Assembly: GCA_964599915.1 (NCBI GenBank)
Contig: CAZRHR010000018.1
Coordinates: forward strand, 1 to 37,837
DNA from: CAZRHR01 sp964599915
GTDB lineage: Bacteria; Bacteroidota; Bacteroidia; CAIKAF01
DNA: 37,837 nt
Direction: 5' to 3'
Under the pieces are notes generated by a model. The model saw nothing but the letters and a program-made list of their open reading frames with translations, did not search any database and had not been told where the DNA came from. Both the position numbers and the translations under genes were made by a program. Numbering within the stretch: the stretch's first letter is position 1; every line of letters starts with the position of its first letter. This document shows, piece after piece, positions 31,494 to 37,837 of the stretch.

Positions 31494-33287
31494 ATGTATC
31501 AGAATTCGGACCTGAAAAGGCGCTTATTGCCTGATTTAAAAGATATTGCCAAAGAGCTTGGTGTTCCAAAGTATCAGTATAAAAAGAAAGACGAACTTAT
31601 TGAAGCCATTTTGGCTACACAATCTTCGTCTGAACCCACGATGGCATCTGAGCCTGAGGCTACCTTTGAAACCAATGAGGAGGCCAACCGTCGCCGCCGA
31701 ATTCGTGTAGCTCAACCGGTTGGTTCATCCAACCCGGAGGTTATCAAAGCGGTGGAAGCCAAGGTGAATCCCCCGGAAGAGCCTATCGCACCAACCGTAA
31801 TACCAGAAAAACCGGTTATCTCCAAAGAGGCACCTCCAGTTCGGCCTTTGCCACCTCGCGAGCGTCCAATAGAAAGAAATACAGACCGCACGCCGGAAAG
31901 GAATTTTGACCGACCAAGACCAGACCGTGACCCTCGTGAACGTGGTGATTTTAGGGAAAGGGACCGAAACGACTTTCGGGAGCGTGACCGTGACCGTCCT
32001 CGTCCTGATTTCCGCGAAAGGGACCGCATGGAACCGCGCGAACGCCCCATTCTACAAGACAGAAGCCAGGTCCGACATGAAGGAGAGGCAAACGACCCAA
32101 GGCTTGCCGGCGAACCACAAGGATTTCGCCCGGAACCCAAGAAAAATTTCGACGTCTACTCTTTTGAGGCATTTGTTGACGCAGAAGGTGTGCTAGAAAT
32201 CATGCCCGATGGGTTTGGTTTTTTACGCAGCGCCGATTACAATTACCTAAGTTCGCCTGATGATGTCTATGTTTCTCAGAGTCAAATCAAATTGTTTGGT
32301 CTGAAAACAGGCGATACAGTGGTAGGTACCATACGACCTCCCAAAGAGGGTGAAAAGTACTTTCCGCTTATCAAAGTGAAAGAAATCAATGGCTTGGATC
32401 CTGCTGTAGTGCGTGACCGTGTGCCTTTTGATTACCTAACGCCCCTTTTCCCTTTTGAGAAAATTAAGATTGTAGGTGGTCCGAAATCGGAGCAAAGCAT
32501 GAGCACCCGTATCATGGATCTCTTTTGTCCGATTGGAAAAGGACAACGTGGCCTTATCGTGGCGCAGCCCAAAACCGGAAAAACGGTTTTCCTCAAGGAA
32601 GTAGCCAACGCCATTGCGGCCAATCATCCGGAAATTTATTTGATTATTCTCCTGATTGATGAGCGTCCTGAGGAAGTAACCGACATGGCTCGCTCAGTAA
32701 AAGCGGAAGTAATCGCTTCTACTTTTGATGAACCTGCCGATCGTCATGTGAAAATTGCTTCCATTGTTTTGGAAAAGGCCAAACGTTTGGTAGAATGTGG
32801 ACAGGACGTAGTAATCCTATTAGATTCTATTACCCGTTTGGCACGTGCCCATAACACCGCTGCACCCGCTTCAGGAAAAGTACTAACAGGTGGAGTTGAT
32901 TCTAACGCGCTTCAAAAGCCCAAAAGATTCTTTGGTGCAGCAAGGAAAATTGAAAATGGAGGTTCCTTAACCATTTTAGCCACCGCTTTAATTGATACCG
33001 GTTCCAAAATGGATGAGGTAATCTTTGAAGAATTTAAAGGAACCGGTAACATGGAAGTGCAGTTGGATCGTAAACTGGCCAACAAGCGGATTTTCCCTGC
33101 CATCGATATCAATGCCTCAAGCACACGCCGCGACGATTTGTTGATGGACAAAGCCTCCTTGAATCGCCTTTATATCTTGAGAAACCACCTGTCAGACATG
33201 AATACGGTGGAGGCCATGGAATTTTTGAAGGACCGATTGAAATTTACGCGCACCAACGAGGAATTCCTATTGACCATGAATGGGTAA
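31494..33287 (+). CDS. rho: Transcription termination factor Rho with long charged insertion
   Basis: 597 residues, longer than the ~420 of E. coli Rho. An N-terminal Rho-N domain (LLPDLKDIAKELGVPKYQY) is followed by a low-complexity linker, residues ~45-215, very rich in Arg, Asp, Pro and Glu. It includes three copies of DFRERDR (152-158, 160-166, 172-178). The RNA-binding cold-shock-like domain follows (LEIMPDGFGFLRSADYNYLS, then DDVYVSQSQIKLFGL). The hexameric ATPase has AQPKTGKT (357-364), LIDERPEEVTDM, VVILLDSITRLARAHN and INASSTRRDDLL. Such insertions are known in Bacteroidota Rho. It is preceded by a 12-bp palindrome and followed by a small membrane protein gene 3 bp away. Confidence 0.95.
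   Translation: MYQNSDLKRRLLPDLKDIAKELGVPKYQYKKKDELIEAILATQSSSEPTMASEPEATFETNEEANRRRRIRVAQPVGSSNPEVIKAVEAKVNPPEEPIAPTVIPEKPVISKEAPPVRPLPPRERPIERNTDRTPERNFDRPRPDRDPRERGDFRERDRNDFRERDRDRPRPDFRERDRMEPRERPILQDRSQVRHEGEANDPRLAGEPQGFRPEPKKNFDVYSFEAFVDAEGVLEIMPDGFGFLRSADYNYLSSPDDVYVSQSQIKLFGLKTGDTVVGTIRPPKEGEKYFPLIKVKEINGLDPAVVRDRVPFDYLTPLFPFEKIKIVGGPKSEQSMSTRIMDLFCPIGKGQRGLIVAQPKTGKTVFLKEVANAIAANHPEIYLIILLIDERPEEVTDMARSVKAEVIASTFDEPADRHVKIASIVLEKAKRLVECGQDVVILLDSITRLARAHNTAAPASGKVLTGGVDSNALQKPKRFFGAARKIENGGSLTILATALIDTGSKMDEVIFEEFKGTGNMEVQLDRKLANKRIFPAIDINASSTRRDDLLMDKASLNRLYILRNHLSDMNTVEAMEFLKDRLKFTRTNEEFLLTMNG
31947..32027 (+). repeat. Three near-copies of DFRERDR coding repeat inside rho
   Basis: The repeats encode residues 152-158, 160-166 and 172-178. 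The codons differ between copies, so it is a protein-level repeat in a disordered linker and not a recent tandem duplication. Confidence 0.8.
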
Positions 33288-33290
33288 ACC

Positions 33291-33791
33291 ATGAAAAATA
33301 CGGCCTTATTCAATGCCTTGTGGATATCCCTGAGCTACTTTGTAGTTCGGGGTTTCCTTTTTATCAGCGGTTGGGAATATCAATTTGACTTTTTTCATCG
33401 ATTTCCCATAGGTTGGTTTCTTGTATTGTTTACTCTTTTACTCTTTTGGCGTACCAGGCAGTCCTTTAAACGAACTGGCGAGCTCATCCAATCCTTCAGA
33501 GATGGTGGTCGTTTTAGCCTTTTTACCGCAGTTTTTGTGACCCTTTTCCTTTGGATTTATTATGCACACGTAGATGTCGGGTATTTATCTGGTTTAGTGC
33601 AAGAACGCATAGAAGCTGCGCGCCAACAGCTTTCGCCGGAGGATCTCATAAGGCTGAAAAGTAATTTGGAAGCCTTGAATAGCTTAAAAATTCGACTCCT
33701 TTTTACGCTAAGTGGACTCACTATTTTTGGCTTGCTCATGAGCCTCATTTTTTCTTTTATACACTTTTTTAGGTACAGAAAGAAAGCTTAA
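33291..33791 (+). CDS. Small four-helix membrane protein, DUF4199-like
   Basis: 166 residues with four hydrophobic helices: about 7-27, 38-58, 76-94 and 132-158. Between the third and fourth is a long amphipathic stretch (LVQERIEAARQQLSPEDLIR). The layout, two hairpins with a helical insert before the last helix, resembles DUF4199 membrane proteins of Bacteroidota. Function unknown. It starts 3 bp after rho and is probably co-transcribed. Confidence 0.6.
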   Translation: MKNTALFNALWISLSYFVVRGFLFISGWEYQFDFFHRFPIGWFLVLFTLLLFWRTRQSFKRTGELIQSFRDGGRFSLFTAVFVTLFLWIYYAHVDVGYLSGLVQERIEAARQQLSPEDLIRLKSNLEALNSLKIRLLFTLSGLTIFGLLMSLIFSFIHFFRYRKKA

Positions 33792-33883
33792 GCGCTTCTT
33801 TTTTTGCATACAAGTGATGATTAACATCTTTATGTTAAAAAATATTGATTTTTGACAAGAAGACCTTATTGCATTTTATGGGG

Positions 33884-33909
33884 TGGTTATTTTAATTTTA
33901 TAATAACCA
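33884..33909 (+). promoter_or_regulatory. Inverted repeat upstream of the Zn-ribbon gene
   Basis: TGGTTATT (33884-33891) and AATAACCA (33902-33909) are perfect 8-bp arms with a 10-nt spacer, 13 nt before the ATG at 33923. It fits an operator or a leader hairpin and has no T-run on the plus side. Confidence 0.4.
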
Positions 33910-33922
33910 AATCCAATCATCC

Positions 33923-34270
33923 ATGTCTTATTCATTACAAAAACAATGTCTGGACTGCGGCGAAGAGCTGGTAGGCCGGTCGGACAAAAAGTTCTGCTCG
34001 GACAGTTGCAGGAGTCATTACAACAACAAACGACTGATTCAGCAGGGATTTCTTGTCCGCAAAGTAAACGCCATTCTACTGAAAAATAAAAGGGTTTTGG
34101 ACCAAATTGCCACGACCAACAGCAAGGAATTGGCGGTCTCCATCGCACGTGAAATGGGCTTTTGCGACCAGTATTACACTGGAAATTCAAACCGTGGAAA
34201 ACAAACGGTATATCATCTGTACGACCGTAACTTTGTCTTTGAAGAAGGACGAATCAAACTCACGGATTAA
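33923..34270 (+). CDS. Small Zn-ribbon protein, conserved hypothetical
   Basis: 115 residues. A Cys4 zinc-ribbon near the start has C9-x2-C12 (QCLDCGEEL) and C25-x3-C29 (KFCSDSCRSHYNNK). The remainder is a helical region (LVRKVNAILLKNKRVLDQIA) and a C-terminal beta segment (GKQTVYHLYDRNFVFEEGR). The pattern resembles a small Bacteroidota family of unknown function that may bind nucleic acid. It has its own 130-bp upstream gap with an inverted repeat and a terminator after it, so it is probably transcribed alone. Confidence 0.75.
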   Translation: MSYSLQKQCLDCGEELVGRSDKKFCSDSCRSHYNNKRLIQQGFLVRKVNAILLKNKRVLDQIATTNSKELAVSIAREMGFCDQYYTGNSNRGKQTVYHLYDRNFVFEEGRIKLTD

Positions 34271-34289
34271 AGTCATCTTTTACCATTTG

Positions 34290-34322
34290 AAAAGCCGCCC
34301 AGTAATAACTATGGCGGCTTTT
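34290..34322 (+). terminator. Terminator of the Zn-ribbon gene
   Basis: AAAAGCCGCC (34290-34299) pairs exactly with GGCGGCTTTT (34313-34322) around a 13-nt loop. The flanking A and T runs are four bases long each, so it should act in both directions, weakly. Confidence 0.75.
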
Positions 34323-34416
34323 AACTTTTCTACACATGTTTTACAGGGCTATGGTGCGGATAAAAAAACAAAACCCGCTAAACTTGGTTAAATTCGCAAC
34401 TTAAACGAAAAATACG

Positions 34417-35265
34417 ATGATGAAATCTTTGAAAGTTTTTATGCTGGCCATGCTCGGTACGTGGGGCTTGTCTTTAACCGCTCAAGGGCAAATTGACATG
34501 CCTCAAGCCAGTCCTATCTGCACCGTTTCTCAAAAAGTGGGTTTAATGGATGTTACTTTGGTCTATAGCCGACCCAGTGCAAGAGGAAGAAAAATATTTG
34601 GCGATGTGGTGGCCTACGATAAACTATGGAGAACCGGGGCAAACATGGCCTCTAGAATCCAATTTAATGATTCAGTTCGGGTCAATGGAGTAGGTCTTAA
34701 AGGCGATTATTCTATCCTTACCATTCCTTCTATGAATGAGTGGACCATCATTCTGAACAAAGTCGCACGAATGAGCGGAACTTCTAACTATAAAGAATCT
34801 GAAGATGCAGTTCGTATCAAAGTAAAACCCGATGTGATTCCTTTTACCGAAACTTTTACCATTGGATTTAACTACCTGACCAACAATTCAGCATTTGTGG
34901 AAATTTCTTGGGAAACCACCCGCGTTTCTTTCAAATTTGAAACAGATGTAGATGCCAAAGTGATGCGCAACATAGAACAAGCATTATCAGCCTCTTCTAC
35001 CAGCTATTTCCAAGCGGCAAGGTATTATTACGAAACCAACCGAGACATGAACCAAGCGCTCGAATGGATTGACCTCGCTATTGCTAAAGAAAAGGATGAA
35101 TTGTATTGGGTGGTGCGTCAAAAAGCCCTGATCCAAGCCAAACTTGGGGATTTTCCCGGTGCCATCGCTACAGCACAACGCAGTCTTGAACTGGCTAAAA
35201 AAGCTGGCAATGACGATTATGTTCGGATGAACCAATCTTCCATGGACGAATGGCGTAAAAAATAA
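34417..35265 (+). CDS. Exported DUF2911 protein with C-terminal TPR-like region
   Basis: 282 residues. A signal peptide (MMKSLKVFMLAMLGTWGLSL, cleaved near TAQGQ) is followed by the DUF2911 domain, about residues 28-190: SPICTVSQKVGLMDVTLVYS, RPSARGRKIFGDVVAYDKLW, RTGANMASRIQFN and GDYSILTIPSMNEWTIILN. The C-terminal ~80 residues form helical repeats (NQALEWIDLAIAKEKDELYW, then DFPGAIATAQRSLELAKKAG), a usual arrangement in this family. The role of DUF2911 is unknown. The second ATG, one codon later, is an equally good start. It ends at a strong terminator. Confidence 0.88.
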   Translation: MMKSLKVFMLAMLGTWGLSLTAQGQIDMPQASPICTVSQKVGLMDVTLVYSRPSARGRKIFGDVVAYDKLWRTGANMASRIQFNDSVRVNGVGLKGDYSILTIPSMNEWTIILNKVARMSGTSNYKESEDAVRIKVKPDVIPFTETFTIGFNYLTNNSAFVEISWETTRVSFKFETDVDAKVMRNIEQALSASSTSYFQAARYYYETNRDMNQALEWIDLAIAKEKDELYWVVRQKALIQAKLGDFPGAIATAQRSLELAKKAGNDDYVRMNQSSMDEWRKK

Positions 35266-35275
35266 AAATCAGAAC

Positions 35276-35314
35276 AAAAAGGCCGTCCTAATAAAGACGG
35301 CCTTTTTTTTTTTT
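35276..35314. terminator. Strong bidirectional Rho-independent terminator
   Basis: AAAAAGGCCGTC and GACGGCCTTTTT pair perfectly (12 bp including the A-T part) around an 8-nt loop, followed by a T-run to 35314. It lies between convergent genes (DUF2911 and the methyltransferase) and should stop both. Confidence 0.92.
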
Positions 35315-35329
35315 ACCTAAGCAATACGT

Positions 35330-36091
35330 TCAGGACTTTCTTTTAAAAACCAATCGACCTACGTCTTTTTGTGAAGGGAAAATCCGATCTAAAATCCGCG
35401 TGACAGGCAAGGTCACATTTTGCAAAAACAAAGACACCATATTTAAAGGCTCTCCTTCTTTGCGTTGCTTGGGGTTTAAACCCTTTCGAATGGCTCCGCA
35501 AACGTAGTAACTCACCCGAATATTGATAAAAGAGGTGGAATCCAGCTCAAAACCTTGGGCGGCACATAATCCTTCATAATACGAAACCGGACGGCCTTTA
35601 CACAAATCGTCTCCTTTAATCGTTTTTTCAATCCGTTCAAAAAGAACCACTTGGCCCTTACTTACCCGGCACATCTCTGTTAAAAGACGCTTCATCATCT
35701 CCTCATCTGTATTGTGCTGCAACACAGTGGCTGAAAAAACAATGTCAAAAGTTTGATCTTCAAAGGGCAATTGGGTGCCATTGATTTTATGAAGCTGCAC
35801 GGAGGCCGGTAAATGGGACTTGGCCAGTGCAATCATGTCCGATGAAATATCCACACCATGCAACTGGGAAGGCTGGTGTTTATAGACTTCGGCAAGATTT
35901 CCTCCAGGTCCATGGCCAATTTCCAATACTGATTTCCCTTTAAAGGGTAATCCCAACAACAGGGAAAGAAATCTTTTTCTCTTATAGCGGTAGTAGGGCT
36001 CATCATCTCCAGCCAGCACATTTATGCCAGCCCTGGATTTGATGCGTTGCGCTACTTCAGACCAATAAGGTTCGGGATGATAACCACTCAT
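35330..36091 (-). CDS. Class I SAM-dependent methyltransferase
   Basis: 253 residues. The SAM-binding motif I is VLEIGHGPGGNL; then VDISSDMIALAKSHL, with the acidic residue that binds the ribose, and FDIVFSATVLQHNTDEEMM (motif IV region). A substrate-specific C-terminal segment follows, with no membrane span. Target unknown. It starts 11 bp after the MATE gene on the same strand and ends just before the bidirectional terminator, so it is the last gene of that operon. Confidence 0.85.
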   Translation of the reverse strand: MSGYHPEPYWSEVAQRIKSRAGINVLAGDDEPYYRYKRKRFLSLLLGLPFKGKSVLEIGHGPGGNLAEVYKHQPSQLHGVDISSDMIALAKSHLPASVQLHKINGTQLPFEDQTFDIVFSATVLQHNTDEEMMKRLLTEMCRVSKGQVVLFERIEKTIKGDDLCKGRPVSYYEGLCAAQGFELDSTSFINIRVSYYVCGAIRKGLNPKQRKEGEPLNMVSLFLQNVTLPVTRILDRIFPSQKDVGRLVFKRKS

Positions 36092-36102
36092 GTCTATTCA
36101 AT

Positions 36103-37458
36103 TCAAGATGCTTCGGACTGCGAAGATACAGATTCTGTTTTCCATTTGTTCAACAGCCGGTAAAGTGCCAAGGCAGAAAGCAACCCAATCACAGAGGTAT
36201 AAAGCACTTCTGTCGACCAGATGCCGGCCAGGCTAAAGGGCGCGTCCGGCTTAGTGACCCAATAGGCCAACGCCAAATACAAAAAGATACAGGAAGATTC
36301 AATGCCCAAGGCCAACCACGTTTTGCCGGTGCCGGATATGGCATTGAACCAAACGTGCGACACCGCAAAACAAACCATGGCCACCATCACCACGTACATA
36401 GGGGCTTCCGCTTTGATGGCAAGGGCATCCTCCGTGCTGAACAGTGAAAAAATTTGCGTTTGAAAAATGCCCAAAAGGACCACCGCAGGCAAAATAATAC
36501 CTAAACTCACCCAAGAAGTTCGTTTTACCATGGGTAGAATTTCCATCGGGGCATGGGCTCCTAACAAGGTCGAGGTTTGGGCATTGGCTACTGCGCCAAA
36601 CGCAATGCCAACCATCATAAATACCGCATACACACTGCGAATCACTATAGAAACATTAAAATTATCCGGACCGGTTCGTTCGATAAAAGTGAAAAATACA
36701 AACCAAGCCAAGATGCTTGTGATGTTTTGAATGATTAAGGGTAGGCCCACGTTCAGGGTTTCTTGTATGGCCGCTCCTTGAAAAAGGGGCCTAACTTTGA
36801 AGTGTTCAGTAGCTCTGAAATGCAAAAGGCCGCCGGTTAGATAGACGGCCAAAACGCCCAATTCCGAAATGCCTGAGGCCAATGCCGCTCCTTCTAAACC
36901 CATTTCTGGAAAATGAAGCCGCCCGAAAATCAACAGGTAGTCCAACAGGAAATTTAAACCCGCGCCCGTAAAGTTGGCCATGCCTACCCATTGGGTTTTA
37001 CCTGTCCCCACAAAAAGTGCCATGCAGGTTAAATTCGCCATGGTCACAGGCAAAAAATAACCTCGAATACTTAAATAATCAGCGGTTTGTCCGGCCAAAA
37101 TGGCGTCAGCGTTGAGCGTAGAAAAAAGGGCGTGACTTCCGAAAATACAAGCAATCCCTGACAATAATCCGAATCCAACCAATCCCAGACCCGCACTCAT
37201 AACCAATGGCCCCACTTTGGTGGTTTGTTCTGCTCCAACCCAAAAGGCGGTTCGGATTTGTAAACCCAACGCGAATCCCATTCCAATCACGTAAAGGACC
37301 AAATAGAATAGCGCGCCATAACCTGCTGCACTTTGTGGACCTTGCCCCACTTGCCCCATGAAGGCGGTGTCTGCCACACCCACCAAGGTATTGGCCAAAA
37401 GTCCGCCCAACATGGGAAGACCCAATTTGAAAAGGGTGAAAGAAGAAGGCGCTTTCAT
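36103..37458 (-). CDS. MATE-family multidrug/toxin exporter
   Basis: 451 residues with about twelve membrane helices in two related halves. The first half begins FKLGLPMLGGLLANTLVGVA, with the VADTAFMGQVG that typifies MATE proteins; the second half has GLPLIIQNITSILAWFVFF and GIAFGAVANAQTSTLLGAH. It resembles the DinF-like branch of exporters driven by a cation gradient; substrates are unknown. It begins directly at the stop codon of the RlmI-like gene (no spacing), so both are in one operon, with the methyltransferase last. Confidence 0.92.
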   Translation of the reverse strand: MKAPSSFTLFKLGLPMLGGLLANTLVGVADTAFMGQVGQGPQSAAGYGALFYLVLYVIGMGFALGLQIRTAFWVGAEQTTKVGPLVMSAGLGLVGFGLLSGIACIFGSHALFSTLNADAILAGQTADYLSIRGYFLPVTMANLTCMALFVGTGKTQWVGMANFTGAGLNFLLDYLLIFGRLHFPEMGLEGAALASGISELGVLAVYLTGGLLHFRATEHFKVRPLFQGAAIQETLNVGLPLIIQNITSILAWFVFFTFIERTGPDNFNVSIVIRSVYAVFMMVGIAFGAVANAQTSTLLGAHAPMEILPMVKRTSWVSLGIILPAVVLLGIFQTQIFSLFSTEDALAIKAEAPMYVVMVAMVCFAVSHVWFNAISGTGKTWLALGIESSCIFLYLALAYWVTKPDAPFSLAGIWSTEVLYTSVIGLLSALALYRLLNKWKTESVSSQSEAS

Positions 37459-37837
37459 TTATTCTACGTACAACAAAAGGCCTTTGAGGTATTCTGTTTC
37501 CGGATGAAATGGATTGACAGGATGGTCCGCAGGTTGGGTCAGAGGCTGAATGAGTCGGAGTGAACGATTGGACTCCATGGCCGCACTTACCAAAGCCTGC
37601 CGAAATTGTTGGTTGTCCACCACCTGTGAGCAGGAAAAGGTGAACAATAAGCCACCTGAACGGATGTTTTTTAAAGCCATAGCATTCAACCTTGTGTACG
37701 CTTTTATGGCGGCATGTCGGTGATGTACCGATTTGGCAAAAGCCGGAGGATCCACCACCATAAGGTCATACGTATCTTCATGCTGGGCAAGCCAAGGCAA
37801 AACATCTGCCGTCACGGACTGGTGAGAACCACCGGGA
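37459..37837 (-). CDS. RlmI-like 23S rRNA methyltransferase, C-terminal part (runs off the window)
   Basis: The frame is open to the right edge, so only the last ~126 residues are visible. They match the C-terminal half of the RlmI-type SAM-dependent rRNA cytosine methyltransferases: YDLMVVDPPAFAKS (motif IV with DPPAF), then YTRLNAMALKNIRSGGLLFT and FSCSQVV, ending in ETEYLKGLLLYVE. The GTG at 37815 is only an internal codon. RlmI methylates m5C1962 of 23S rRNA in E. coli; a close paralogue could act elsewhere. The next gene (MATE) starts right at its stop codon. Confidence 0.85.
   Translation of the reverse strand, partial: PGGSHQSVTADVLPWLAQHEDTYDLMVVDPPAFAKSVHHRHAAIKAYTRLNAMALKNIRSGGLLFTFSCSQVVDNQQFRQALVSAAMESNRSLRLIQPLTQPADHPVNPFHPETEYLKGLLLYVE

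Noticed and set aside
31947..32027. Rho linker repeats read as a CRISPR or tandem DNA repeat
   Set aside because: Repeats hold at the protein level only, with varied codons and no unique spacers of fixed length.
1..37837. tRNA, rRNA and CRISPR arrays
   Set aside because: No cloverleaf, rRNA-like or repeat-spacer pattern was noticed in any intergenic stretch; a tool search (tRNAscan, barrnap, CRISPR finder) would be needed to exclude them formally.

Overview
The window looks like a chromosomal contig from a Bacteroidota bacterium, probably a draft or metagenome assembly because a run of ten Ns (3994-4003) sits inside a gene. The phylum assignment rests on several independent signs. Four proteins end in type IX secretion (T9SS) sorting domains of type A or B. 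There is a TonB-dependent receptor with an N-terminal carboxypeptidase-like domain. The Rho protein carries the long charged insertion usual in this phylum. At least six genes have a Bacteroidota-type -7 box (TAnnTTTG) just upstream. Most genes have no Shine-Dalgarno sequence.

Layout. 1-2171 (+): a membrane protein, a YhhN/TMEM86-type membrane protein and a CapA-like exported phosphoesterase, all overlapping. 2176-10010 (-): a TonB-dependent receptor followed by a T9SS-exported beta-helix protein, then a SUI1/YciH factor, a TPR-CsgG-like protein and an LPP20-like lipoprotein. 10045-12384 (+): a large T9SS type-B adhesin-like protein, ending at a terminator. 12385-12912: an AT-rich gap with a candidate minus-strand small RNA. 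12913-15392 (+): paaABCD, the oxygenase part of phenylacetyl-CoA degradation without paaE. 15393-19008 (+): pfkA behind a structured leader, then priA. 19060-25262 (+): an amino-acid permease translationally coupled to a secreted PQQ-type sugar dehydrogenase, a CPBP protease, and an outer-membrane-barrel-like protein coupled to a Cys/Met-metabolism PLP enzyme.

Accessory island, about 25264-27320. Here GC drops to about 35% in sampled lines, against about 48% in sampled paa sequence. It begins with what reads as the last two domains (V and VI) of a group II intron, directly after the PLP-enzyme stop codon. Next come a class II Fic protein on the minus strand with its own promoter, a 128-bp imperfect hairpin with GTAAC/GTTAC ends, and a two-gene cassette of unknown function. 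The cassette is a 92-aa four-cysteine protein overlapping a 160-aa protein, and GTAAC is repeated in direct orientation at both edges. The arrangement resembles an integron-type gene cassette with an attC-like site, but no integrase is visible. This is the best candidate for something undescribed.

27653-29808 (-) is a T9SS-type secreted protein coupled to a VanY-like carboxypeptidase. 29869-35265 (+) holds a lipoprotein, rho, a small membrane protein, a Zn-ribbon protein and a DUF2911 protein, ending in a strong bidirectional terminator. 35330-37837 (-) holds a methyltransferase, a MATE exporter and the C-terminal part of an RlmI-like rRNA methyltransferase that runs off the window. No tRNA, rRNA or CRISPR array was seen.
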